NCBI RefSeq assembly: GCF_052115025.1
Contig: NZ_JBFRFW010000001.1
Coordinates: forward strand, 310,001 to 374,000
Source: Bradyrhizobium_A sp052115025
Lineage (GTDB): Bacteria > Pseudomonadota > Alphaproteobacteria > Rhizobiales > Xanthobacteraceae
Direction: 5' to 3'
DNA length: 64,000 nucleotides
The translations under genes and the position numbers were made by a program. The notes beneath the pieces were generated by a model. It was given only the letters and a program-made list of their open reading frames with translations. It was not told the origin of the DNA and made no database searches. Position 1 is the first letter of the stretch; each line of letters begins with the position of its first letter. Below are positions 8,821 through 17,255 of this stretch, piece after piece.

Positions 8821-10277
8821 GCGGCATCCTCCGCGAGCGCGGTGCGCGCCGTCTCGTGATCGCTGAAGGGCAGCACGCGATCGCCGATGATCTGTCCGGT
8901 TTCATGGCCCTTGCCGGCAATCAGCAGCACGTCACCGGGCTGCAGCTCGGCTATACCGGCGCGGATCGCCTCGGCTCGGTCGCCGATCTCACGCCCGCCG
9001 GAGGCCGCGGCCAGGATCGCGGCGCGGATCGCAGCCGGTGCCTCGCTGCGCGGATTGTCGTCAGTCACGATCACCATGTCGGCACCGCGCGCCGCAATCG
9101 CGCCCATCAGCGGGCGCTTGCCGGCGTCCCGGTCGCCGCCGGCGCCGAACACCACGATCAACCGCCCTTTGGCATAGGGCCGCAGCGCCGCCAGCGCCTT
9201 TTCCAGCGCGTCGGGCTTGTGGGCATAGTCCACGAACACCGGGGCGTCGTGGCGTGCGCCGACCAGCTCGAGGCGCCCCTTGGCGCCTTCGAGCTCGGCC
9301 AGCGCCGAGAACACCCGCGCGGCGTCGCTGCCCGTGGTGATGGCGATGCCGGCGGCCACCAGCGCGTTCTCGATCTGGAATTCGCCGACCAACGGCAGCC
9401 GCAGCGTGTGGGTCTTGCCGGCGTGCGCCAGGGTCAGTCGCTGGCCGAAACCGTCGATCTCGGCATCGAGGAGGCGGATGCCGTCAGCGTCATCACGGCC
9501 TTGGCGACCAACCGTGAACAGCCGCAGCTTGCGTGCCCGCGCCGCCGCGATCACCGCGGCCGCATGCACATGATCGGCGGCGATGACCGCCGCGCCGCCA
9601 TCGACCACAAGAGCCTCGAACAGCCGCAGCTTCGCCGCGAGGTAATGTTCGAGCGTCGGATGATAGTCGAGATGATCGCGGGACAGGTTGGTGAATGCGC
9701 CGACACTAACCCGCACCCCGTCGAGCCTGAACTGATCGAGGCCATGGGACGAGGCTTCCAGCGCAAGATGCGTAACGCCTTCGCCGGCGAGTTCGTCGAG
9801 CGAGCGATGCAATGCGATCGGATCCGGCGTGGTCAGCGAGCCGTAGACGCTGCGCGTCGGCGCCACCAGCCCGACGGTGCCGATGCTCGCGGACGGAAAG
9901 CCGAAGCTCTGCCAGATCTGGCGCGCGTAGGCCGCGACCGAGGTCTTGCCGCTGGTGCCGGTCACCGCCGCGATCGTCGCCGGCTGCCGCGGATAGAACC
10001 GCGCGGCGGCGAGCGCCAGCACACGTCGCGCCTGCGCCACCTGAATATAGGGGACAGCACCGTCCAGCGGCGCGGGCTGTTCGCCGACCACCGCGACCGC
10101 ACCGGAGGCCGCAGCCTCCGCGACGAAGCGGGCGCCGTCGGTCCGCGCCCCCGCCAGTGCGAAAAACAGGTCGCCAGGCTTGACGGTGCGGCTGTCGACG
10201 GCGAGCCCGGTCACCGCGAGGCCACCCGTCGGGGCGTCGAGCGCGGCGTCATGGCCGAGAAGATCACACAGTCTCAT
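8817..10277 (-). CDS. murE: UDP-N-acetylmuramoyl-tripeptide synthetase MurE (meso-diaminopimelate-adding)
   Basis: 486 residues. The N-terminal GLAVDSRTVKPGDLFFALAGARTDG, the P-loop AAVTGTSGKTSVAAYARQIW, LEASSHGLDQFRLDGV, TNLSRDHLDYH and VDYAHKPDALEKAL are diagnostic. The motif DDNPRSE near residue 400 specifies meso-diaminopimelate rather than lysine, as expected for a Gram-negative wall. ATG at 10277 is chosen; a GTG at 10283 is possible and neither has a strong ribosome-binding site. The 118-bp gap to ftsI holds nothing recognisable. Confidence 0.95.
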   Translation of the reverse strand: MRLCDLLGHDAALDAPTGGLAVTGLAVDSRTVKPGDLFFALAGARTDGARFVAEAAASGAVAVVGEQPAPLDGAVPYIQVAQARRVLALAAARFYPRQPATIAAVTGTSGKTSVAAYARQIWQSFGFPSASIGTVGLVAPTRSVYGSLTTPDPIALHRSLDELAGEGVTHLALEASSHGLDQFRLDGVRVSVGAFTNLSRDHLDYHPTLEHYLAAKLRLFEALVVDGGAAVIAADHVHAAAVIAAARARKLRLFTVGRQGRDDADGIRLLDAEIDGFGQRLTLAHAGKTHTLRLPLVGEFQIENALVAAGIAITTGSDAARVFSALAELEGAKGRLELVGARHDAPVFVDYAHKPDALEKALAALRPYAKGRLIVVFGAGGDRDAGKRPLMGAIAARGADMVIVTDDNPRSEAPAAIRAAILAAASGGREIGDRAEAIRAGIAELQPGDVLLIAGKGHETGQIIGDRVLPFSDHETARTALAEDAA

Positions 10278-10401
10278 CGTCACGACGGCTCTGGGGTCAC
10301 GAAATCTCGAAGTTGTGATGGTTCAGCACGCAACGGATCCACAAGGCCTGTCAGCATCCTGTCGCAGCCCGCCCAGCGTCTCCGGCCGGCCGTGCCAGCG
10401 C

Positions 10402-12147
10402 TTAGCGGCTTTCCTTCGATGCCGCAAGAATAAGGCGCTCCGCGGGCGGCAGATCGAACCGCGGCTCCATGCCGAGCAACGGCGCGATCCGCGCGATGAC
10501 CTTGCCACCGGTCGGAACCGTGTTCCAGCCGGAGGTGATGAAGCCATGCGTTTCGGGCAAGGCCTGCGGCTCGTCCAGCATGATCAGTATCTGATAGTGT
10601 GGATTGTCGGCCGGCATGATCGCCGTGAACGAGTTGAGCACCCGCTTCTTGGCATAGCGACCATTGATGACCTTTTCCGAGGTACCGGTCTTGCCGCCGA
10701 CATAATAGCCCTTAACGTCCGCGGTCTTGGCCGTACCGATTTCAGCATTAAGGCGCATCAGGTAGCGCATCTTGTCGCTGGTCTCGGTCTTGACCACGCG
10801 CTTGGCGAGGCCCGCAGCCTCTTGTTCGCTGCGCTTGAGGAAGGTCGGCGGGATGAGATAACCGCCATTGACCAGCGCATTGATACCCATCACCGCCTGC
10901 AGCGGCGCGACCGACAGACCCTGACCGAACGAGATGGTGACGGTGTTCAGCTCGCCCCAGCGCCGCGGCACCAGCGGCGCCGCGCTTTCCGGCAGCTCCG
11001 TGCGCAGGCGCTGCAGCTGCCCCATCTTGGTGAGAAATGCCTTGTGCGCCTCCACGCCCTGGCTCAGCGCGATCCGCGCGGCGCCGATGTTCGACGAGTA
11101 GGTGAAGACTTCCTTGGTGTTGATGGCGCGGCCGAGCGGATGGCTGTCGTGGATGGTGAACTTGCCATAGTGCAGGTTGCCGCGAGCATCCCACATCGAA
11201 TTGAGATTGATCTTGCCGGAATCCAGCGCCATCGCCAGCGTGAACGCCTTGAAGGTCGATCCCATTTCGTAGACGCCGGTGGTCAGGCGATTGATGCGAT
11301 CGGGATCGTTGGCTTCCTTCGGATTGTTCGGATCGAAGTCCGGCAGCGACACCATCGCCACGATCTCGCCGGTGCGCACATTGCTGACGATGCCCGAGGC
11401 CGCCTTGGCGTGGAACTTGTCCTTGGCCTTTATCAATTCGTCACGCAGCGCATGCTCGACCCGCAGATCGACCGCGAGCTCCACCGGCAACTGCTGGCGG
11501 TCGGTGGCGAAGCCGGCGCGGTGCAGGTCGGCGAGGCCGTTGGTATCGAGCCACTTCTCGATGCCGGCAATGCCCTGGTTGTCGATATTGACGAGGCCGA
11601 TCAGGTGCGCGACCTCTTGGCCGCTGGGATAGACCCGCTTGTTCTCTCGCAGGAAGCCGATGCCGGGAATGCCGAGGCGATGAATGTCCTGCTGCTGCTG
11701 CGGCGTGATCTCGCGCTTCAGCCAGACGAATCCCTTGCGCGTCATGATGCGCTGGCGCACCTCGGCGGTTTCGAGATCCGGCAATGTCGCGGTCAGGAGC
11801 TCGATCGCCTCGTCCTTGTCGATGATGCGGCGCGGCTCGGCAAAGAGCGACGGCGCCTTGACGTCGGTGGCGAGAATGGCGCCATTGCGATCGACGATGT
11901 CGGGGCGGGCGGTGGCGACCGCATCCTGCGCGGCATTGCGGCGCAGGCCATGGCCCTCGCCGACCACGGCGAAGATGGCAAGGCGCGCCGCGATCACAGT
12001 GTAGATCGCCGCAAACGCGATCATGGTGAAGCCGACCCGGGCGCGCGCCTTGGCGGCTCGGTCCTTGCGCCCGTAGAGCAAGCCGCGGATCAATCGCTGA
12101 CGCAGCGGTTCGGACGGGCGGGCGGCGGGCAGCGCGGCGTCGGTCAT
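10402..12147 (-). CDS. ftsI: FtsI / penicillin-binding protein 3, septal D,D-transpeptidase
   Basis: 581 residues. A membrane anchor (FTMIAFAAIYTVIAARLAIFAVV) lies at residues about 40-62, then the PBP dimerisation domain (RPDIVDRNGAILATDVKAPS), then the transpeptidase domain. Active-site motifs are S297-T-F-K300, S351-S-N353 and K486-T-G488. It crosslinks septal peptidoglycan with FtsW. The start MTDAALPAAR at 12147 overlaps the ftsL stop by four bases (ATGA). The frame remains open further upstream, but that stretch coincides with ftsL and is not coding in this frame. Confidence 0.96.
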   Translation of the reverse strand: MTDAALPAARPSEPLRQRLIRGLLYGRKDRAAKARARVGFTMIAFAAIYTVIAARLAIFAVVGEGHGLRRNAAQDAVATARPDIVDRNGAILATDVKAPSLFAEPRRIIDKDEAIELLTATLPDLETAEVRQRIMTRKGFVWLKREITPQQQQDIHRLGIPGIGFLRENKRVYPSGQEVAHLIGLVNIDNQGIAGIEKWLDTNGLADLHRAGFATDRQQLPVELAVDLRVEHALRDELIKAKDKFHAKAASGIVSNVRTGEIVAMVSLPDFDPNNPKEANDPDRINRLTTGVYEMGSTFKAFTLAMALDSGKINLNSMWDARGNLHYGKFTIHDSHPLGRAINTKEVFTYSSNIGAARIALSQGVEAHKAFLTKMGQLQRLRTELPESAAPLVPRRWGELNTVTISFGQGLSVAPLQAVMGINALVNGGYLIPPTFLKRSEQEAAGLAKRVVKTETSDKMRYLMRLNAEIGTAKTADVKGYYVGGKTGTSEKVINGRYAKKRVLNSFTAIMPADNPHYQILIMLDEPQALPETHGFITSGWNTVPTGGKVIARIAPLLGMEPRFDLPPAERLILAASKESR

Positions 12148-12530
12148 TGCGCCTCCTCCACCGCCGGCGCAGCATCCCGGGCGGGAGCGGCATCCTTGCC
12201 GATCATATCGAGCATGGAGCCGATCGGATCGGGGGTTGCCGCGCGGGCAAAGCTCGGCGGCCGCTCCGGCAGGTTCTTGAGCTGATCGTACTGGGTCGCC
12301 TCGATCGAGCGCATGCCGAGATAGCGTCCGGCGAGATCCTGCAGCCGCGCCGGATTCTGCAGCTTCGCCCACTCCGCATGCAGCGTCGCGATCGCATCAC
12401 GCTGCTCGCGGATGTCGGCACGCAACTTCAGCATGGTCTCGGTGCGCACCGTGGATTCCATCTTGATCCGGTAGACATAGGCGGCGGCGAACACCAGCGC
12501 ACAGATGACGAAGAGATGCACGATCCGCAC
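12144..12530 (-). CDS. ftsL: FtsL-like cell division protein
   Basis: A 128-residue small bitopic protein. MRIVHLFVICALVFAAAYVYRIK is a single membrane segment, followed by a coiled-coil-prone helix (RTETMLKLRADIREQRDAIATLHAEWAKLQNP) and the ARLQDLAGRYLGM stretch common to alphaproteobacterial FtsL. The tail is Ala/Pro-rich. Position between rsmH (three bases upstream) and ftsI (overlapping) is the standard dcw place for ftsL. FtsL acts with FtsB and FtsQ to activate FtsWI. The call rests as much on synteny and topology as on sequence. Confidence 0.88.
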   Translation of the reverse strand: MRIVHLFVICALVFAAAYVYRIKMESTVRTETMLKLRADIREQRDAIATLHAEWAKLQNPARLQDLAGRYLGMRSIEATQYDQLKNLPERPPSFARAATPDPIGSMLDMIGKDAAPARDAAPAVEEAQ

Positions 12531-12533
12531 AGG

Positions 12534-13553
12534 TCAGCCTCCTCTCATCACGGACTGAAGCGAGGGCCACTCCGGCGGCGCCTCGTCGGGATGGGCAGGG
12601 GCCGCCGTGCGCTCGGCGGAACGCAGCTTGGCGGAGCGTGCACGCGGATTGACGGCGAGCTCGGCCTCGCCGGGCACGATGGGACGGCGGGTCAGAATCT
12701 CGAAGCTGGGCGCGTGCTGAGCCACTTCCGGCAGGTGGCGCGATCCACCCGCACTCTTGCCGCGCGCGTTGAGGAAATTCTTGACGATGCGGTCTTCCAG
12801 CGAATGGAACGAGACCACCGCGAGCCGGCCGCCGGGCTTGAGCCGTTGCTCGGCCGCGACCAGCGCCGTCTGCAACTCGTCGAGTTCCTCGTTCACCGCG
12901 ATCCGTAGCGCCTGGAACGTCCGCGTGGCCGGATGGATGTCGTTGGGCTTGGCACGCACCACCCGCGCGACGATGTCGGCAAGCCGCCGCGTGGTGGTGA
13001 CCGGCTCCTCCCGCCGAGCGGCGACGATCGCCCGGGCAATGCCGCGCGACTGTCGCTCCTCGCCCAGGATATAGATGAGGTTCGCGAGGTCGGTTTCGGA
13101 CGCGGCCGCGATGATGTCGGCGGCGCTCGGGCCATGCTGGCCCATCCGCATGTCGAGCGGACCGTCGAGCCGGAACGAAAAGCCGCGCTCGGCCTGATCG
13201 AGCTGCATCGACGACACCCCGACATCCATCACGATGCCGTCGACATGCGTGACGCCTTCGCCGGCGCAGACGTCCGCGAGGTTGGAGAAGCGGTCCTCGA
13301 CCAGCGTCAGCCGTCCGCCAGAAGCCTCGACCAGCGCAAAGCCGCCGGCAATCGCGGTGCGGTCACGATCGATGCCGATCACCCGCGTGCCGGGCACCTC
13401 GAGCAGCATGCGGCTGTAACCGCCGGCGCCGAAGGTGGCGTCGACATAGACGCCGCCCGCGCGCGGCGCGAGCGCCGCCACGGCCTCGACACCCAGCACC
13501 GGGACATGGCGCCGATCGGATGGAACCCGAAGCTCCGGGCCTGTTGCCATCAT
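12534..13553 (-). CDS. rsmH: 16S rRNA (cytosine1402-N4)-methyltransferase RsmH
   Basis: 339 residues. HVPVLGVEAVAALAP, the SAM-binding DATFGAGGYSRMLL, VIGIDRDRTAIA, DGIVMDVGVSSMQLDQAERGFSF, DMRMG and ATRTFQALRIAVNEELDELQ are the family signatures; SFHSLEDRIVKNFL lies near the C-terminus. It methylates N4 of C1402 in the ribosomal P site. ATG at 13553 has GGGAG six bases upstream; the upstream in-frame extension to 13670 lacks family similarity. It is the first gene of the dcw operon here because mraZ is missing. Confidence 0.95.
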   Translation of the reverse strand: MMATGPELRVPSDRRHVPVLGVEAVAALAPRAGGVYVDATFGAGGYSRMLLEVPGTRVIGIDRDRTAIAGGFALVEASGGRLTLVEDRFSNLADVCAGEGVTHVDGIVMDVGVSSMQLDQAERGFSFRLDGPLDMRMGQHGPSAADIIAAASETDLANLIYILGEERQSRGIARAIVAARREEPVTTTRRLADIVARVVRAKPNDIHPATRTFQALRIAVNEELDELQTALVAAEQRLKPGGRLAVVSFHSLEDRIVKNFLNARGKSAGGSRHLPEVAQHAPSFEILTRRPIVPGEAELAVNPRARSAKLRSAERTAAPAHPDEAPPEWPSLQSVMRGG

Positions 13554-14229
13554 GATGCGCTCCCGCGTGTCCCGCCGTCCCCATGCACGCCGCGCCGGCA
13601 CAGCCGGCGCGGGCCACCATCCAGGCCGGAAGGCCCGTTGGCGTCCGCATGGAATCTGATGGCCAACCATGGGGTTCCGCGATCGACAAGATACATTGCA
13701 GCCTGTTCCAGCGAACCGGCATTCAACCCCAGTAAGCGAGGGTTAACATTAAGGAACCGTTGACGTTCACGCGGAATTTGCAAAACAGCCGCACGGTTTT
13801 CTCCGGCGATGTGGCGCCGCGCCAACAATATCATCATAAGTCAATGGAATTTCAGCTCTTTCAGCTCGGTCCAACCGCACGTGGATGTGGACAGCAGCCA
13901 TCTTGGGCGCGCAAAGCGATTGCACGACAACGTTTATGGCAGGATAGTGAAGGTGTTCATCCCGGACCGATCTTGCCTGCCACATCGTCAGATGCAGCAG
14001 GGCAAGCGCGGTCCGGTAATATGGAACTGCTGTCCGGGTAGAGCCGACACGCATTGGAACCCGAGGTTCCGGCATCTCTCGAATGTCGAGTTGCCGCCGC
14101 TCTCCCGCCCGGTTTGAGTGTGACATGGTCCAGGGGTCTTTTGCGTCGGGTGGCTCTGCGTCGAAGCGTCAACGGATCCTGCCGTCCACGCCGCCATCAC
14201 GTCTGCCATCTCCCTGGGTCCACGCTGAC
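13554..14229. other. 676-bp gene-poor interval between rsmH and the amidase gene
   Basis: No convincing gene on either strand. Short open frames (for example 13550-13837 minus) lack MraZ hallmarks and have no good start site. The part near 13670-13760 is relatively AT-rich for this genome and holds a CtrA-like box, so it probably carries the promoter of the rsmH-to-murG operon. The divergent amidase promoter should be nearer 14150-14229. Confidence 0.5.
13732..13746 (-). promoter_or_regulatory. CtrA-like box upstream of the dcw operon
   Basis: On the minus strand the sequence reads TTAACCCTCGCTTAC, which is TTAA, seven bases, then TTAC: one mismatch from the alphaproteobacterial CtrA consensus TTAA-N7-TTAA, and it begins with the common TTAACC half-site. 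It lies about 180 bp upstream of rsmH. Such short sites occur by chance, so this is a candidate only. Confidence 0.35.
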
Positions 14230-15033
14230 ATGCTGAAGTTCATGCCGGATTCGTCGGTCATCTCCGACGTCGTCCCATCCGCCAACTACGGCGACCGGCG
14301 CAACAACCGCGCTCCCGACATGATCGTGCTGCACTACACCGGCATGCAGGATGCGGAGGGCGCGCTGACACGGCTGTGCAAGCCTGGCACCGAAGTCTCG
14401 GCGCACTACGTGGTGCTGGAGGATGGCCGCATCGTACAGTGCGTCCCGGAGGCTTACCGTGCCTGGCATGCGGGGACTTCCTCCTGGGCCGGCGAGACCG
14501 ACATCAATTCGTGCTCGATCGGCATCGAGATCGTCAACGGCGGCCACGACTGGGGTTATCCGGATTTCCCGTCCCGGCAGATCGCCGCCGTGATCGCGCT
14601 GTGCCGCGGCATCATCATCCGCCGCGATATCGCCAGCGATCGCGTGCTCGGCCATTCCGATATCGCGCCAGATCGCAAGAAGGACCCTGGCGAAAAATTT
14701 CCCTGGCGCCTGCTGGCGAGTTCCGGTGTCGGCCACTGGGTCCGCCCTGCCCGGATCGTCCCCGGCAACGACGTGCTGCAGCCTGGCATGAGCGGCGACG
14801 CGGTGCTGGCGATGCAAGACAAGCTCGCGGCCTATGGCTACGCGGTCCCACGCAACGCTCAGTATGACACGGCGACCGCTGCCGTCGTCGCCGCGTTCCA
14901 GCGTCATTTCCGCCCCGAGCTGGTGGATGGTATCGCCGACGCCTCCACGCGGGAGACCCTCAGGGCCCTGCTGGACACCAGGCCGCCGGAGAAGCCGCAC
15001 TTGACCGCGCTGCCGCCACACTCCATGACGTAG
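14230..15033 (+). CDS. N-acetylmuramoyl-L-alanine amidase with peptidoglycan-binding domain (AmpD/AmiD type)
   Basis: 267 residues. An Amidase_2 domain covers residues about 20-160: the zinc ligands are H35 (VLHYTG), H142 (LGHSDIAP) and D152 (KKDPGEKFPW), with E100 in SIGIEIVNGG as a likely catalytic residue. A PG_binding_1 domain fills the C-terminus (VLQPGMSGDAVLAMQDKLAAYGY...AAFQRHFRP). No signal peptide is evident from the ATG at 14230, which suggests a cytoplasmic AmpD-like recycling role or an unusual export route; in-frame starts further upstream (from 14083) have no signal-like sequence either. It cleaves the MurNAc-L-Ala bond. Its stop codon lies two bases before rnpB. Confidence 0.9.
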   Translation: MLKFMPDSSVISDVVPSANYGDRRNNRAPDMIVLHYTGMQDAEGALTRLCKPGTEVSAHYVVLEDGRIVQCVPEAYRAWHAGTSSWAGETDINSCSIGIEIVNGGHDWGYPDFPSRQIAAVIALCRGIIIRRDIASDRVLGHSDIAPDRKKDPGEKFPWRLLASSGVGHWVRPARIVPGNDVLQPGMSGDAVLAMQDKLAAYGYAVPRNAQYDTATAAVVAAFQRHFRPELVDGIADASTRETLRALLDTRPPEKPHLTALPPHSMT

Positions 15034-15035
15034 CC

Positions 15036-15452
15036 GTCAGTCGGCTGGACGGCCGCTCCCGCAGGGATCGAAAGGTCGCGGGGGAGGAAAGTCCGGGCTC
15101 CATGGACAAACGGTGCCGGATAACGTCCGGCGGGGGCGACCCCAGGGAAAGTGCCACAGAGAACGAACCGCCGGCGCTACGGCGCAGGTAAGGGTGAAAA
15201 GGTGCGGTAAGAGCGCACCGCGTCCGCGGCAACGCGGACGGCATGGTAAACCCCACCGGGAGCAAAACCGAATAGGAACGGCGTCGTGGACAGTTCGCTC
15301 TCGGGCGATAACTCCACAGGGCATGTCTGGCTCGACCGTTCGGGTAGGTTGCTCGAGGCAGCGCGCAAGCGGTGTCCCAGAGGAATGGCCGTCACGCATC
15401 GCGGGCGCAAGCGCGCGGTGCCCTACAGAACCCGGCTTACAGGCCGGCTGAT
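15036..15452 (+). ncRNA. rnpB: RNase P RNA, bacterial type A
   Basis: The universally conserved 5' block GAGGAAAGTCCGGGCTCC (15084-15101) and AGGGAAAGTGCCACAGA in the middle (15144-15160) are present, with the 3' block ACAGAACCCGGCTTACAGG (15425-15443). The ends are set by helix P1: CAGTCGG at 15038-15044 pairs with CCGGCTG at 15444-15450 (one G-U), extendable by two pairs. Length about 417 nt is normal. It begins two bases after the amidase stop codon, so its promoter lies inside the amidase gene or it is processed from a longer transcript. A hairpin follows at 15462. Confidence 0.95.
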
Positions 15453-15461
15453 CTTCGTCAC

Positions 15462-15492
15462 GAAGGGCTCGGCGCATCCCGCCGGGCCCTTC
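15462..15492 (+). terminator. Putative rnpB terminator hairpin
   Basis: GAAGGGC at 15462-15468 pairs with GCCCTTC at 15486-15492, with a second CGGCG/CGCCG helix inside. It is followed by ACCCTTTC. It overlaps the last two bases of the convergent DUF35 gene and could serve both. Confidence 0.6.
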
Positions 15493-15868
15493 ACCCTTTC
15501 GGCGCGGCTTTGCTGAAATGCGGCACGATGCGGCCGGTGAAGGACACGAACCGCGCAGAGACCGCATCGCCGATCGCAAGGCCAGGGTCGCCGTGGGCCA
15601 TCATGCGAAAGCCGTCCGCCATGTCGACGAGCACGATGGCATATGGCACGTGCGCCTTGGCCTCCGGTGTCGCTGCGCGGCGCACCTCGGTGATCGCGTA
15701 GAGGACGCCATGGCCGGCGGCCCGATGCGTGCGTGGAGGCTGCGATCCGCACGCCGGACAGAAGCCGCGACGAAAATGCCAGACTGCGGCGCAGGACGGA
15801 CAATTCTGGTAGGCGATCGCCTCTGCACCCGAGGTCCAGTCGGCGGGATCTGTATCCGGGAGACTCAT
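15491..15868 (-). CDS. DUF35 OB-fold protein with rubredoxin-like zinc ribbon
   Basis: 125 residues. The zinc ribbon has Cys-x2-Cys pairs in YQNCPSCAAVWHFRRGFCPACGSQ (residues about 22-45), followed by an OB-fold of about 75 residues (GHGVLYAITEVRRAA, HVPYAIVLVDMADGFRMMAH, IGDAVSARFV). DUF35 proteins act as acyl-CoA-binding partners of thiolase-fold enzymes. The ATG at 15868 overlaps the stop codon of the upstream thiolase gene by four bases, so the two are translationally coupled and probably form one complex. The reading frame stays open further upstream but there it only shadows the thiolase. Confidence 0.87.
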   Translation of the reverse strand: MSLPDTDPADWTSGAEAIAYQNCPSCAAVWHFRRGFCPACGSQPPRTHRAAGHGVLYAITEVRRAATPEAKAHVPYAIVLVDMADGFRMMAHGDPGLAIGDAVSARFVSFTGRIVPHFSKAAPKG

Positions 15869-17001
15869 CGCGTACGCTCCAGCACCATGCTGACATGAGA
15901 CGACATCACGCCGGCGTCGCCATGTATGAACGCCAGCGACGCATCGCGCACCTGACGCTCGCCTCCCCGCCCGGTCATCTGCAACTGGGTCTCGACGAGA
16001 TGCGCCATGGCGCCGCCGCAGCCGCAATGACCGTAGCTCAGCAGTCCGCCATGGGTGTTGAGCGGCAGACGGCCATCGCGGCTGAACTCGCCGTTGCGCG
16101 CCCGTGCCGCCGCCTCGCCGCGCCCGGCAAATCCCAGCGCCTCGAGCAGCAGCGCCAGCGTGACGGTAAAGCTGTCGTAGACCGCAGCATAGCGGACGTC
16201 GGAAATGGCAATCCCGGCCCGTTCACGTGCCCGCGCGCTCGCCGCCGCGGCGCCGACCTGCGCGATATCGGCAAGGGCCGAGACATGCTGGTGCTGGTGC
16301 GCCTGGCCGCAGCCGCGCACCCGCACGGCCGGCGCGGCCGTGGGCGCGGCGCTGATAACGAGGGCCGCGCCGCCATCGGACACCGGGCAGCAGTCGAGCA
16401 GCTTCAGGGGCGTTGCGATCACGCGCGACGCCATCACATCGGCAACGGTGATCGGCTCGCGATACTGGGCGCCGGGATGGTCCATGGCATGACGGCGCAT
16501 CAGCACGGCGAACTCGGCGAAATCCTGTTCGGTGACGCCGAAGTCGTGCATGTAGCGCGACGCCAGCAGGCCATAATAGGCGGGAATGGTCGGGCCGAGC
16601 GGCACCTCGTAGACGGGATGCCCGACCTGGGCGAGCGTCTGCATGGCGCCGTCCCGCGACACGCCCGTCAGGCGATTCTCGCCGGCGACGACCAGCATGT
16701 GGCGGACCCGCCCCGCCGACACCAGCTCATGCGCGAGCATGGCCATCGCAAGGCCCGTGGCGCCGCCGACCTGAACGCCATGGGCATAGTGCGGTTGCAG
16801 GCCAAAATGCTCGGCAAACACCGTAGCGAGCATCAGATGCGGCATCGTTGTGGAGTAGCCGCAGAGCACGCCATCGATGTCGCGGCGCGTCAGACCGGCG
16901 TCCGCGAGCGCCGTCTCGGCGGCCATGCTCATGAGGTCGAGCGTGCCGCGCCCCTCGTGCCGCCCGAACGGCGTCAGCCCGACGCCGGTGATGAAGCTCA
17001 T
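15865..17001 (-). CDS. Thiolase-fold protein (SCP-x / lipid-transfer-protein type), probable DUF35 partner
   Basis: 378 residues. The fold is shown by GVGLTPFGRHEG at the N-terminus, AAETALADAGLTRRDIDGVLCGY, the GGATGLAMAMLAHELVSAG segment and the C-terminal NTHGGLLSYGHCGCGGAMAHLVE. At the position where thiolases carry the acyl-accepting cysteine (around residue 80) this protein has VQVGGATG, so there is no nucleophile there; the C-terminal His motif remains. Such Cys-less SCP2-thiolase relatives paired with DUF35 proteins include the Ltp2-type retro-aldolases of steroid side-chain breakdown. Function here (aldolase, acyl-CoA handling) is inferred; substrate unknown. A 250-bp gap separates it from the exporter gene upstream. 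Confidence 0.82.
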   Translation of the reverse strand: MSFITGVGLTPFGRHEGRGTLDLMSMAAETALADAGLTRRDIDGVLCGYSTTMPHLMLATVFAEHFGLQPHYAHGVQVGGATGLAMAMLAHELVSAGRVRHMLVVAGENRLTGVSRDGAMQTLAQVGHPVYEVPLGPTIPAYYGLLASRYMHDFGVTEQDFAEFAVLMRRHAMDHPGAQYREPITVADVMASRVIATPLKLLDCCPVSDGGAALVISAAPTAAPAVRVRGCGQAHQHQHVSALADIAQVGAAAASARARERAGIAISDVRYAAVYDSFTVTLALLLEALGFAGRGEAAARARNGEFSRDGRLPLNTHGGLLSYGHCGCGGAMAHLVETQLQMTGRGGERQVRDASLAFIHGDAGVMSSHVSMVLERTR

Positions 17002-17214
17002 CGCCCTGTCTCTCCCTCGTCGCGACGTTTCGTCCTTGCATCGCTGTTGCCGCGGACGAATCCAAGGCTAGCGCGGTTTGCGGCGCGGCCGTCAGAAGGC
17101 TCGGCGCATGGCTGCAGGCGGCGGCTGCATGCCCGCGGCGCTCAGGCGCGCCGTCAGATCGCCTGGCATCCCATGAACGGCGAGGTCGCCCGGGCGCGAT
17201 GACTGCCAACAGCA

Positions 17215-17242
17215 AACGGCCCGGCATCTCTGCCGGGCCGTT
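17215..17242 (-). terminator. Strong hairpin terminator downstream of the ABC exporter gene
   Basis: A perfect 12-bp stem: AACGGCCCGGCA at 17215-17226 and TGCCGGGCCGTT at 17231-17242, with a 4-base loop. On the minus strand it begins 14 bases after the exporter stop and is followed by TGCTG, with T residues at the stem base. Confidence 0.75.
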
Positions 17243-17255
17243 GTCGTGTCGGCGG

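Noticed and set aside
13550..13837. Minus-strand frame at the mraZ position
   Set aside because: No MraZ motif, repeated AbrB-like halves or ribosome-binding site; overlaps the start of rsmH.
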